IMG/VR virus record: IMGVR_UViG_3300046167_000573
Span: 1-41,214 of that record
Source of the DNA: a virus
Strand: one strand, 5' to 3'
DNA length: 41,214 nucleotides
Shown here: positions 1 to 6,414 of the stretch, piece after piece
Layout: every line of letters begins with the position of its first letter
How positions within the stretch are numbered: the stretch's first letter is position 1
Position numbers and translations under genes: made by a program
Notes under the pieces: generated by a model
The model's database searches: none
What the model saw: the letters and a program-made list of their open reading frames with translations, nothing else
Told to the model about the DNA's origin: nothing

Positions 1-1698
1 GTCTGGTCGAGTTGCGCTGTTATTTTGCCCCGTCCTTTGATCGTGCTCGCAGGTGCTCTTCTCCTCAAAGCCCTCCAGCCCCTCGTTGCGATCCTTCTTG
101 CTTGCCTTGGCGCAGTAGAAGAAGCGGGCTGCGGAGCCTTTATCTGAGTAGCAAGATGAGGACACCTTGCTCGTCAACTCGCCGCCAACATAAGAACTTT
201 GATGCCCAGACTTATCATTTGTCTTATTACCATTGCTCCTTGCCCTTGGAAACAGCTCAAGCACCTCCTGCGAGCCGTCGTGGATTAGGTTGGCTGGGAA
301 GCGACCTGCGTCGATCTCTCTACCCTTGCCCCCGCCACCATTAAGCCCGTCGCCATATGCTGTCTTAGATTCGTGCTTCGGGGCGTCGTGCTTCCTTGTG
401 CCTCCCTCAGTCCCCACCCGACACCCATCAATGTTAATCCCACCCGTCCCCCACTTCAGCACGTTCTTGGCAATTGTCTTCTCTGATAGTGGCTTACGGC
501 ATAGGGTGAAGAACTCGCTGCTTGGCTTTAGTGCTGTTCCCCAGCCGTCCCATTGCTTGGCTTCGGGTGTTGCGGGTGTGGTGATGTTGATCGGTTTGTT
601 AGGTATTTCATTCATTGCATGGACAACGTGCTTACTCCTATCTCGACTGTTTGAACTCACGCCTACAACCTCACGCTCTGCCCCTGCCGCCTTGTCTATC
701 GCCTTGCTTTTTAGAGTATCGACCATGCTTGAAATTAGGTGCTCCGCCGTGGATTCCGTAATAGTGACACTGATGGCAGACACACATTCCATTTGAGAGT
801 TCGTGTCTAAGCTCTGGAAAGTCTTTGATTGATTTAATATGATGAGCTTCAAGTCTACTACCATCGCCGCACATAGCGCACTTGTAGCCTCCTCGCTTGT
901 AGATTTCTTTCTTCCAAGCCAAGTCTTCAGGGCTTCTTCGACCTTGGTTCTGCTTTCCGTTCTTTCGCTTAGCGAGTCCTTGGCATTTACGCGAGCAATA
1001 GGAATGATCCCCCACGCATTGGCTGTTTGGTCGCTTGAACGAATCTCCGCAGACTTCACACTCAAGTGTTTTAGTTTTTGCTTCACTTCGGCACTCCGTT
1101 GAGCAGTAGGTGAATTCACCGACGTGAGATAGGCTTCTACTGAACTCAGTTCCGCAATTACAGCAGCTACATTTAACTTTCCTAGACTGATGCTCGGATG
1201 AACATGAACGTGAGCAGAACTTTCGCTTGTGGTATTGGTTCCAGCTCTTGGTTGGCTCTTTTCTAATATCCGATCCGCAGAATTCGCACTTGTTAAGTAT
1301 TTTTTCCATACCTCCATTATATCATGGCTGTCAAGTGCCTTTGAGATATTCTTCCACTTATTTTGCTCCTCTTTGTCGATTTGCTTACTTACGTTGAGCG
1401 ATTTTGGGAATCCTGATCCGTAAATCCATGACACCACGTCACGAATCTCAAATCCAGCGTCCTCGATATTCACGACCATTCGGTGCTGTGTCCGTGTTCC
1501 GCAAGCAATCAGCGCATGGCCTCCAGGCTTTAGCACTCGCATGGCTTCTTTCCACACCTCCGTCTTGGGAACGTCATGGTCCCACTTCTTGGCTAAGAAG
1601 CTAATCCCGTAGGGCGGGTCGCTTACGATAGCATCCACGCTGTTATCTTCGAGGGTTTTCATCTGCTCTAGGCAGTCTCCGTGTAGTAGGTTAATCAT
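1..1698 (-). CDS. Site-specific DNA methyltransferase (N6-A/N4-C type), 3' end beyond window
   Basis: The frame is open from ATG 1698 to the left edge (566 codons, no stop), so the gene is cut by the window. The N-terminus has the catalytic motif SDPPYG (residues 26-31), then VLKPGGHALI and a WIYGSGFPKS segment, typical of phage beta-class amino-methyltransferases in which motif IV precedes the SAM motif. After residue 337 the usual sequence resumes: GAEREVVGV, WDGWGTALKPSSEFF, GGINIDGCRVG, RFPANLIHDGS and ARFFYCAKASKKDRNEGLE. Residues 110-330 are an extra, Ser/Thr/Val-rich segment absent from ordinary members as I know them, and a complete HNH gene lies there in another frame. The enzyme would methylate A or C at an unknown site, protecting phage DNA or altering expression. 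No clear ribosome site precedes the ATG. Confidence 0.88.
   Translation of the reverse strand, partial: MINLLHGDCLEQMKTLEDNSVDAIVSDPPYGISFLAKKWDHDVPKTEVWKEAMRVLKPGGHALIACGTRTQHRMVVNIEDAGFEIRDVVSWIYGSGFPKSLNVSKQIDKEEQNKWKNISKALDSHDIMEVWKKYLTSANSADRILEKSQPRAGTNTTSESSAHVHVHPSISLGKLNVAAVIAELSSVEAYLTSVNSPTAQRSAEVKQKLKHLSVKSAEIRSSDQTANAWGIIPIARVNAKDSLSERTESRTKVEEALKTWLGRKKSTSEEATSALCAAMVVDLKLIILNQSKTFQSLDTNSQMECVSAISVTITESTAEHLISSMVDTLKSKAIDKAAGAEREVVGVSSNSRDRSKHVVHAMNEIPNKPINITTPATPEAKQWDGWGTALKPSSEFFTLCRKPLSEKTIAKNVLKWGTGGINIDGCRVGTEGGTRKHDAPKHESKTAYGDGLNGGGGKGREIDAGRFPANLIHDGSQEVLELFPRARSNGNKTNDKSGHQSSYVGGELTSKVSSSCYSDKGSAARFFYCAKASKKDRNEGLEGFEEKSTCEHDQRTGQNNSATRPD
671..1309 (-). CDS. HNH endonuclease nested in an alternative frame of the methyltransferase
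   Basis: A 212-residue protein with three N-terminal zinc-knuckle-like repeats (CEFCG..FCSRSC, CCNCG..YCSTEC, CEVCG..YCSRKC at about residues 8-110) followed by an HNH core: CAMCGDGSRLEAHHIKSI, ELSNGMCVCHQCH and a C-terminal HGRY. The Cys pairs and the HH..N..H pattern identify this frame as truly coding. It lies wholly inside the methyltransferase gene, same strand, different frame. The last dozen codons use DNA that encodes the conserved SKAIDKAAG segment of the methyltransferase. A perfect TTGACA/TATAAT promoter ends 6 nt before the ATG, and GGAGG is 1 nt before the ATG, so a leaderless transcript is likely. Probable role: homing endonuclease spreading between methyltransferase genes. Confidence 0.85.
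   Translation of the reverse strand: MEKILNKCEFCGSDIRKEPTKSWNQYHKRKFCSRSCSSEHQSRKVKCSCCNCGTEFSRSLSHVGEFTYCSTECRSEAKTKTLECEVCGDSFKRPNSQCVGDHSYCSRKCQGLAKRKNGKQNQGRRSPEDLAWKKEIYKRGGYKCAMCGDGSRLEAHHIKSIKDFPELRHELSNGMCVCHQCHYYGIHGGAPNFKHGRYSKKQGDRQGGRGRA
691..1389 (-). repeat. 221-codon insertion bounded by degenerate target repeat (SKxIDK)
   Basis: The methyltransferase reads SKQIDK at 1389-1372 and SKAIDK at 708-691, 12 of 18 bases identical. Normal homologues have one such motif directly followed by xxGAERE. The 663 nt between the repeats is a multiple of three and carries the HNH gene. This is what an in-frame insertion with duplication of the target codons, or co-conversion from a diverged allele, would leave. 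Confidence 0.6.
1316..1334 (-). promoter_or_regulatory. Promoter of the nested HNH gene
   Basis: TTGACA (1334-1329), 7 nt, TATAAT (1321-1316), then GGAGGT and the ATG at 1309. The spacing equals that of the promoter at 33168-33186 (TATAAT, 6 nt, ATG). The same bases encode LDSHDIM of the methyltransferase insertion, so promoter and protein code overlap. Confidence 0.65.
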
Positions 1699-1801
1699 AG
1701 TTCTAATTTGAGTGGGTTACTGTCAGTTTCTCGCACTCTAACTCACTATCAAAGAATTTTTAGAGTTTTCTCCGATAGTAAGTCGTTCTGGTTTGAGTAG
1801 G

Positions 1802-2071
1802 TTACGTGTAAATAATGCGTTCAATCCTGATGCCAAGGTGCATATGAAGCCATTTCCTAAGCTCCTCGTCTGGTGTGCACTTGATGATTACGTCTCCGAA
1901 CTCACAGCCTTCTAGCGCAGCAGGGTTGGACAGCCATTGCTTGTTGCTGAACTTGAGGATACCTGCGCTCTTCCAGTTGTCGTAGTCGGAGTCTTCGGTT
2001 ATAATGCAGGTGGTTTTTCTCATGGTGTATATGCTGCCCCAACCTTTTGGCAGTTGCAAGCTTTTTGTCAC
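1802..2071 (-). CDS. Hypothetical protein
   Basis: An 89-codon frame from a GTG at 2071, or 73 residues from the ATG at 2023 (MRKTTCIITEDSDYDNW). I do not recognise it. It is small and charged with no membrane segment. No ribosome site is visible before either start. The window's right end stops at the base pair matching this gene's first codon in the inverted repeat. A 14-nt near-repeat (TTTGAGTGGGTTAC / TTTGAGTAGGTTAC) flanks the gap between it and the methyltransferase. Confidence 0.5.
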   Translation of the reverse strand: MTKSLQLPKGWGSIYTMRKTTCIITEDSDYDNWKSAGILKFSNKQWLSNPAALEGCEFGDVIIKCTPDEELRKWLHMHLGIRIERIIYT

Positions 2072-2239
2072 ATATTCTACGCATAACTTGTGACATTGTA
2101 CTATAGTCGTACATTCTGGCTATGTGCCGACCCCTAAGGTAATGCCCACGGTGCGATCAACTCACCGTTCCCCTGTGCTCAGGTGGATAACCGTCATTGC
2201 TTCCGCTACGCAGTTGCAAGATAGGATATAGGACTAAAA

Positions 2240-2315
2240 TGGGTGCGGGGGTCGGCTCTGCCTCGACGACCTTCTGGTCATGAGCCAGATGCTCTACTGA
2301 CTGAGCTACCCCGCA
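2240..2315 (-). tRNA. tRNA-like gene, anticodon CAT, with abnormal T-loop
   Basis: Seventy-six nt fold with standard lengths: acceptor TGCGGGG/CCCCGCA (7 bp), T8-A9, D-stem GCTC/GAGC, anticodon arm TCTGG-CTCATGA-CCAGA with CAT at 34-36, 5-nt variable loop, T-arm of 17 nt, C73 and an encoded CCA. The T-arm is GTCGA-GGCAGAG-CCGAC: the TTCRA signature and the 53-61 pair are lost, and G18 of the D-loop is A. The anticodon stem lacks the GGG/CCC of initiators, so Met-elongator or Ile2(CAU) would be expected. It may be a decayed or divergent tRNA. A promoter ends about 20 nt upstream. Confidence 0.6.
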
Positions 2316-2336
2316 AGATTAAAAAGAACTGCCTAG

Positions 2337-2355
2337 AGTATATCTTATGTGTCAA
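2337..2355 (-). promoter_or_regulatory. Promoter for the tRNA-like gene
   Basis: TTGACA (2355-2350), 7 nt, TATACT (2342-2337), pointing at the tRNA-like gene. The identical element is present in the right repeat at 40978-40996. Confidence 0.55.
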
Positions 2356-2396
2356 GTTTTGGGCGAATCGTGATACCTAAGCGGCTCTCCCGCCCA

Positions 2397-2415
2397 TTGA
2401 CAGATGGTTTATGAT
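2397..2415 (+). promoter_or_regulatory. Promoter of small gene 2422-2601
   Basis: TTGACA (2397-2402), 7 nt, TATGAT (2410-2415), then 6 nt to the ATG at 2422. The fixed 6-nt gap matches the HNH promoter at 1316-1334 and that at 33168-33186, and implies a leaderless mRNA. It is divergent from the tRNA promoter. Confidence 0.55.
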
Positions 2416-2421
2416 AGAAAT

Positions 2422-2601
2422 ATGCGGTATAACAATGGCGAGGGGACAATTGGTCACGATGACGACAAGTATCGTGAGAACTTTGATGATGCTGTCAAAT
2501 TGAAGGACGGGCAGCGTCCAGACTACACTGGGCGGGAAGTACCCAAAGACCAGCTTCCAGTCGGAATGCGCACACGAATCGTATACGGAGGGAAGAAATG
2601 A
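2422..2601 (+). CDS. Small hypothetical protein (left copy)
   Basis: 59 residues starting MRYNNGEG, hydrophilic and rich in Asp/Lys/Arg; not recognised. I chose the ATG at 2422 over an in-frame ATG at 2404 because the latter lies inside the promoter spacer. The stop overlaps the start of the next gene (ATGA at 2598). Near-identical to the gene at 40732-40911 (one Asp/Asn difference seen). Confidence 0.6.
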   Translation: MRYNNGEGTIGHDDDKYRENFDDAVKLKDGQRPDYTGREVPKDQLPVGMRTRIVYGGKK

Positions 2602-2822
2602 TAGCAGAAGACCAAGAAGAATTCGTCGAGAAGGTTCGTGGCGTAATTGGAGAGCACTTCCATTGCTTCGCGTTTGCCGTTCTGGATGACGAGGGGAATC
2701 TGCATTACGAATACACTAACCCGCACATAGGTAGAATGCTCTTTGCTGACAGCCTAGAGGACATGCACACGGAGACGGGCATCGAGGAGTGGGTATGGGA
2801 AGAGGAGGATGACGATGAGTAA
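2598..2822 (+). CDS. Small acidic hypothetical protein (left copy)
   Basis: 74 residues with an acidic C-terminus (EEWVWEEEDDDE); no known domain recognised. It overlaps both neighbours by a few bases, typical of translational coupling. Its 3' GAGGAGGATGACG provides the ribosome site for the small terminase. Identical in protein sequence to 40511-40735. Confidence 0.65.
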   Translation: MIAEDQEEFVEKVRGVIGEHFHCFAFAVLDDEGNLHYEYTNPHIGRMLFADSLEDMHTETGIEEWVWEEEDDDE

Positions 2823-3352
2823 GGAATTGGCCCTAGAAACTCAGAACTATGTCGCCAAAGCCCTGAAGGTCGCTCAGGAGAATGCCAACCATAATCGCGC
2901 ATGGTGTCACCGTGAGCCTGAACACTGGTGTAAGGTCGCACAGCACATCCTCCAGAAGCCAACATCGGCATATAGTTTTATCAAGTCTGGTGAATGCACG
3001 AAGAACGTATATTACGACATCCAGACGGAGCTGTTTGCTGATCCAGAATCTCAGCTAATCCGAAATGCGTGGGCATCCGAGATTGCGGCTATTCAGTTCC
3101 AAGGCATTGACACCTTTCGGGAATCTCAGGCTAGATATTCAGATGCAGTTCACAGTGGGGAAGTTGCCATCGACGGTAACGAGCTGTTCAAGCAAGCGAA
3201 GGCTTTGCAGGGGTTCAACGACATTCATGGAAAGCTGACGGGAACCAACATTCAGAAGCACTGTTGTTGAGCACAAGACTACGCTAGACGAAGCCGAGGA
3301 GTATGCTCGTAAGATGCTAAGTGACATCCAAGAGGCAGAGATTGTAGACTAA
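2815..3352 (+). pseudogene. Frameshifted copy of the small terminase subunit
   Basis: The first 140 or so codons match the intact gene at 39982-40518. One extra base near 3262 (CAGAAGCACTGTTG against CAGAAGATTGTAG) shifts the frame to an early TGA at 3268-3270, so the copy ends ...KLTGTNIQKHCC. The remaining bases still encode VVEHKTTLDEAEEYARKML in the shifted frame up to the TAA at 3350-3352, and the large terminase start (ATG 3352) follows for 21 bases before homology stops. It is either a decayed duplicate or a strain-chimera product. Confidence 0.75.
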
Positions 3353-3372
3353 TGAAGTTCACTCAGCACCCA

Positions 3373-3897
3373 TTACCAGCCCTGCAAGTCGGATTTCTAT
3401 TTTTGTTTTTTTAGGAGGGAGGTAGTATATCACTACAACACAGAACTTCCCGATCCCTCGACCCCCTCCCCCCTTCTTGAGTTGTTGAGTCATGTTAAGA
3501 TGTTTGTTTATTGGGGTGGGTGGATGCATTCACAGTGTCATTCCATACTACTATCCTCTCTACATTTCCTTCCCCTGCTGCTCTACTCTGTCCGGCGTCA
3601 CATCATACCGGCATTGTCCGGCCTAGTGGCGTTGCTTACGTCAGCGAGCTGCCGAGCAAGCTTGCTAGATGTGGCTTGGTTAAGTGTTCTATATGGGATT
3701 GTGCTGGGGAATGGTAAGGGACGAAGGCAATGAAGTGAGAATACAGGCCTTCCCGTCTCAATAAGGGGCTGTTTGGGTGCAAATGAGGGGCTGAAACTAA
3801 ATGTGAGAAAAGTGAAAATAGAGCTTGCGGATGTGCGTTTATGTGTCACGTTCTTAGGTGTAGCGGGCAATTCAGCCTTTAACGCTGCCTAAACATT
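3373..3897 (+). other. Non-coding leader before the rightward early genes
   Basis: No convincing gene in 525 nt; open frames here lack recognisable composition. It holds a T-rich run followed by GGAGGGAGG (about 3403-3424), a perfect 12-bp palindrome AGCAAGCTTGCT (about 3654-3665) and, near its end, the element at 3791-3833 that recurs at 4950-4993. A promoter or replication-origin role is possible but not shown. Confidence 0.4.
3791..3833 (+). promoter_or_regulatory. Repeated upstream element 1
   Basis: CTGAAACTAAATGTGAGAAA followed by GAAAATAGAGCTTGCGGATG. A clear relative (CTGAAATTAAATGCAGAATA, then GAAAAAAGAACTTGCAAATG) lies at 4950-4993. Each sits about 65 nt before a start codon (3898, 5055). 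Likely shared early promoter or operator. Confidence 0.35.
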
Positions 3898-4170
3898 ATG
3901 AGCACATTACTGAAAACTACTAACATCATCGACCCATCCGCGGAAAGCTTTGAGGTGGAAGGCGTCACGATTCCTCGCTGGTTCCTACGCGGGGATGGTG
4001 AGGAGTTCATCGTTATCGAGTGTTACGCCTCTGGTGACAATGACGGACGCTACTATACGGTCTTAGAGTGTGAGGGGAGACGCGTCAGTGGTCACAGCCT
4101 AGACCTGCGCATCGTTGGTGATTCCTTCACGGTGGGCGATGACTACTCGGCATGGCCTGAGCTTCTTTAG
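3898..4170 (+). CDS. Hypothetical early protein
   Basis: 90 residues, MSTLLKTTNIIDPSAE at the N-terminus, acidic, probably beta-rich (VEGVTIPRWFLRGDGEEFIVIE). No family recognised. First gene of the rightward region and followed at once by a strong hairpin terminator, so it forms its own transcription unit. Confidence 0.6.
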   Translation: MSTLLKTTNIIDPSAESFEVEGVTIPRWFLRGDGEEFIVIECYASGDNDGRYYTVLECEGRRVSGHSLDLRIVGDSFTVGDDYSAWPELL

Positions 4171-4192
4171 TGCGAGGGGTTTTGCACCTGTC

Positions 4193-4220
4193 AGCCGCTA
4201 GTTTAACCGCTAGCGGCTTT
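4193..4220 (+). terminator. Rho-independent terminator
   Basis: AGCCGCTAG, 8-nt loop, CTAGCGGCT then TTCTT; a 9-bp perfect stem 23 nt after the stop of the 3898 gene. Confidence 0.65.
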
Positions 4221-4393
4221 CTTATGCCCACACATTCATGGTCAACATTCGATCAACATTCCAGTATCATATCATCATATCATGATAGCTTGATATGTAA
4301 TGGCCTATGGGCGTCACTAACCTTGCTACGCGTCGGAGTGAGGCTTACTCTGATGCCGGTCGGATAGTGGCTAAGGAACTAAATGTAGGGTAA

Positions 4394-4702
4394 ATGAAAG
4401 TTTTGCTTGATGGCGCGGAGGAAGTATGCATATTAGGTGTTATGAGTATGACGAAGAACACTAACAAAGCCACACGCCAATGGGTGGACTCTATCCTGAG
4501 CCAGCTCGATTTGGTTTTATGTGAGTACAGCTACAGGGATTGTTGTGATCGCCTTCGAACTCTTCGCCTGGCACAATCCAGCGAAAGTGAAGTTAAAGAG
4601 TTTCTGACAGCCAATGGGGGCTGTATCACTAAATCGGAGCACAATAGGCGCGTGTCTCTGAGTTCATCAAATAGCCTAATGGAGACAATCGAAACAGTAT
4701 GA
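4394..4702 (+). CDS. Hypothetical protein
   Basis: 102 residues from ATG 4394, or 86 from ATG 4442 (MSMTKNTNKATRQW). No family recognised. The middle has a Cys-containing helix-like stretch (LCEYSYRDCCDRLRTLRL). Its stop overlaps the start of the next gene by 4 nt (ATGA). A GGAGG at about 4418 serves neither start well; it would suit a 12-codon frame at 4426, possibly a leader peptide. Confidence 0.5.
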   Translation: MKVLLDGAEEVCILGVMSMTKNTNKATRQWVDSILSQLDLVLCEYSYRDCCDRLRTLRLAQSSESEVKEFLTANGGCITKSEHNRRVSLSSSNSLMETIETV

Positions 4703-4911
4703 AGCTGCAATGGGAATATCTATGTCAGGGCGGCCAAGTTGCTACTGGCGACAATATGCGTTTCTATATATACGCAATGGGGGAAACTTGCTGGCTGCTA
4801 ACCTTTAGCCTTGGCGATGCGTATTGCGAAGGGGGAATGTTGCGGCAGCCAATGAACTGTCTAAGCATTGAAGAAGCCAAAGCGCTGGCCAATTCATACG
4901 CAAATGATTAA
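4699..4911 (+). CDS. Hypothetical protein
   Basis: 70 residues, MKLQWEYLCQGGQ at the start, compact beta-rich look, three Cys residues; no family recognised. Coupled to the upstream gene by ATGA overlap and closed by a hairpin terminator. Confidence 0.55.
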   Translation: MKLQWEYLCQGGQVATGDNMRFYIYAMGETCWLLTFSLGDAYCEGGMLRQPMNCLSIEEAKALANSYAND

Positions 4912-4918
4912 TTGCCAC

Positions 4919-4944
4919 AGCCCTCTAGTAATAGGGGGCTTTTT
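4919..4944 (+). terminator. Rho-independent terminator
   Basis: AGCCCTCT, short loop, AGGGGGCT then TTTT, with one internal mismatch, just after the stop at 4911. Confidence 0.6.
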
Positions 4945-4949
4945 CATGC

Positions 4950-4993
4950 CTGAAATTAAATGCAGAATAATCGAAAAAAGAACTTGCAAATGC
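4950..4993 (+). promoter_or_regulatory. Repeated upstream element 2
   Basis: Second copy of the element at 3791-3833, here directly after a terminator and 61 nt before ATG 5055. Position after a terminator and before a gene argues for a promoter. Confidence 0.4.
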
Positions 4994-5054
4994 CTCCAAC
5001 CTCCGTACCGTCTTACCTGTCAAAGCAATTAAACACTAAACAAAGGAAAACAAA

Positions 5055-5270
5055 ATGAAAAATCCAGATGGAACCACACTAACCATTCCTTCGAACGTAA
5101 AGACCATGGATGTGCACGTCACTGGCAACCTGATTGAGTTAGTCTCGATTGAACCCTACATGAAATGGAACGCTAACACCACATGCAGCGTTATGGAGTT
5201 GAAGAGATACGCCAAAGGAAAGCTAGGATTCCAGCAAACAACTAAGGATAAATGGCGCTGGAGTCGATAA
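5055..5270 (+). CDS. Hypothetical protein
   Basis: 71 residues, starts MKNPDGTTLTIPSN, ends in a basic region (TTKDKWRWSR). No family recognised. Preceded by AAACACTAAACAAAGGAAAA, a leader repeated word for word before the gene at 5372, so the two share translation or transcription signals. Confidence 0.55.
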   Translation: MKNPDGTTLTIPSNVKTMDVHVTGNLIELVSIEPYMKWNANTTCSVMELKRYAKGKLGFQQTTKDKWRWSR

Positions 5271-5291
5271 CCCGACGAAACGCCACTCACC

Positions 5292-5318
5292 AGCCTGTAT
5301 CTCGCGATACGGGCTTTT
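5292..5318 (+). terminator. Terminator, repeat unit 1
   Basis: AGCCTGTATC, TCGC loop, GATACGGGCT then TTT. Near-copy of 5648-5674; each is followed by TTGAGGTGAACGGG. Confidence 0.6.
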
Positions 5319-5337
5319 GAGGTGAACGGGGTACACT
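5317..5337 (+). promoter_or_regulatory. Possible promoter after terminator, unit 1
   Basis: TTGAGG, 9 nt, TACACT, then a leader and ATG 5372. The block TTTTGAGGTGAACGGG recurs at 5671-5686 in the same place after a terminator. The spacer is longer than the 7 nt of the strong promoters, so this is tentative. Confidence 0.3.
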
Positions 5338-5371
5338 AGCCTCACATAAACACTAAACAAAGGAAAACAAA

Positions 5372-5626
5372 ATGAAAATCGACCTAACATGGACAGCCGG
5401 CAGCCTATTCACCACCTTTCTCGTCAACAGCGAGGAAGGGCGAGTAGCATACAAGCAAATCATTGATGTTTGCGGCAGCCCAAAAGTGCTAAATCAGCAT
5501 AGAGACTCTACCATCTATCAACTCAAGCAAGCAGGCTATAAGGTCCGCAAATCGACGGCGAAAGTTAGCAAGCTAGAGGACTTCACAAGCGAAGATTTGG
5601 CCCTACTGGATAGCCTAGGCGTTTAG
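5372..5626 (+). CDS. Hypothetical protein
   Basis: 84 residues. The C-terminal half (DSTIYQLKQAGYKVRKSTAKVSKLEDFTSEDLALLDSLGV) looks like a small helical DNA-binding or regulatory protein; the N-terminus is hydrophobic (LFTTFLV). No family assigned. AAGGAAAA 6 nt before the ATG is the probable ribosome site. Single-gene unit between two repeated terminators. Confidence 0.55.
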   Translation: MKIDLTWTAGSLFTTFLVNSEEGRVAYKQIIDVCGSPKVLNQHRDSTIYQLKQAGYKVRKSTAKVSKLEDFTSEDLALLDSLGV

Positions 5627-5647
5627 CTTTAAATATAGCACTTCTTC

Positions 5648-5674
5648 AGCCTGTGTAGCGATACACGGGCTTTT
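5648..5674 (+). terminator. Terminator, repeat unit 2
   Basis: AGCCTGTGTA, GCGA loop, TACACGGGCT then TTT; near-copy of the terminator at 5292-5318. Confidence 0.6.
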
Positions 5675-5692
5675 GAGGTGAACGGGTAGACT
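5673..5692 (+). promoter_or_regulatory. Possible promoter after terminator, unit 2
   Basis: TTGAGG, 8 nt, TAGACT, in the same place after a terminator as the element at 5317-5337. Tentative for the same reason: the spacer exceeds 7 nt. Confidence 0.3.
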
Positions 5693-5739
5693 ACCCTTAA
5701 CAATAACTAAAACAGCCTTAAGGCGAACCACACAGCACA

Positions 5740-5868
5740 ATGACCAAAAAAGAACTAATCGAGGCTGGAATCAGCCCAAAAAACGTAGACAGCGCGAAAA
5801 ATCTCATATTTGCGCTTGCAATTGGCGGAACTGGCCTTTTATTGGCCCTTGTTATCGAGTTATTCTAA
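5740..5868 (+). CDS. Small single-pass membrane protein
   Basis: 42 residues: a charged N-terminal half (MTKKELIEAGISPKN) and one membrane helix (LIFALAIGGTGLLLALVIELF) reaching the C-terminus. No family recognised. Such tiny membrane proteins in phage early regions often act on the host envelope, but that is inference. Confidence 0.5.
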   Translation: MTKKELIEAGISPKNVDSAKNLIFALAIGGTGLLLALVIELF

Positions 5869-5902
5869 TTCACACTAAAACAAAACAGAAAGAAAACATA
5901 TC

Positions 5903-6256
5903 ATGAACGCACAAGACAAAATTATCAAAGCAATTGAATCTAAAAAAGCCCGCTCCGCTTGGGACAAGGGCGTAAAAAACTACGCAATCGACATGGTCGC
6001 TGACTTAGAAGGTCGCGAAGTAACAAAGGAAAACCTTTTAAACGGGGCAAGGGACTGGTCGGAATTTAGCTATGGGGGCAGCTCACTTATTTATGATGGT
6101 GACATTTGTGGAGCACTTTGCAGCCCTTCTGAGGTCAAACGGACAGACAGCGGGCGCTTGCAGCCTAACAGCAACGAAACATGGCTTGACGTTCAGGCTC
6201 GCGCATTAAGCCAAGCTTGCCGACTGATCATGCGATCAACCGAAATTGCAGCTTAA
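5903..6256 (+). CDS. Hypothetical protein (MNAQDKI type)
   Basis: 117 residues. MNAQDKIIKAIESKKARSAW, then YAIDMVADLE and a region with WSEFSYGGSSLIYDGDIC. I have the impression of a widespread small phage/plasmid protein with this layout but know no function. A GAAAGAAAA tract lies upstream of the ATG. Alone between two non-coding gaps. Confidence 0.65.
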   Translation: MNAQDKIIKAIESKKARSAWDKGVKNYAIDMVADLEGREVTKENLLNGARDWSEFSYGGSSLIYDGDICGALCSPSEVKRTDSGRLQPNSNETWLDVQARALSQACRLIMRSTEIAA

Positions 6257-6378
6257 ACCCTTACGGCATAGCCTGATGGCCGCTGATGATAGCCAGCGTT
6301 TCGGATTGTTACCGATTTATGCCACCACTTTAACCCATAACGCCAGCCATACTACCCCAAAAGCGCCACTAACCGCGC

Positions 6379-6414
6379 AGCCCTGCAATGCCCTTTAAAC
6401 GGCGTTGTAGGGCT
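6379..6414 (+). other. Long RNA hairpin in the 6257-6490 gap
   Basis: AGCCCTGCAATGCC and GGCGTTGTAGGGCT form a 14-bp stem (two G-U pairs) with loop CTTTAAAC. No T-run follows, so it is not a standard terminator; smaller hairpins follow (GCCTTCAGCAAGGC near 6460). It may be an mRNA-stability or RNA regulatory structure. Confidence 0.4.

Larger units (their letters stand above)
2071..3372. repeat. Left copy of imperfect inverted repeat (about 1.3 kb)
   Basis: Reads as the reverse complement of 39962-41214. It contains a tRNA-like gene, two divergent promoters, two small genes, the small terminase and the first 21 bases of the large terminase. Differences are scattered substitutions, a cluster of mostly silent changes near 3238-3268, one extra base there, and 48 bp of tRNA missing from the right copy; this accounts for the 49-nt length difference. 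The right copy runs into the window edge, so the full repeat may be longer. Confidence 0.85.

Noticed and set aside
233-796. Plus-strand open frames at the left end
   Set aside because: Antisense to the methyltransferase, which has clear motifs up to the left edge.
3482-3870. Three open frames in the 3373-3897 gap
   Set aside because: Overlapping each other on both strands, no ribosome site and no protein-like composition.
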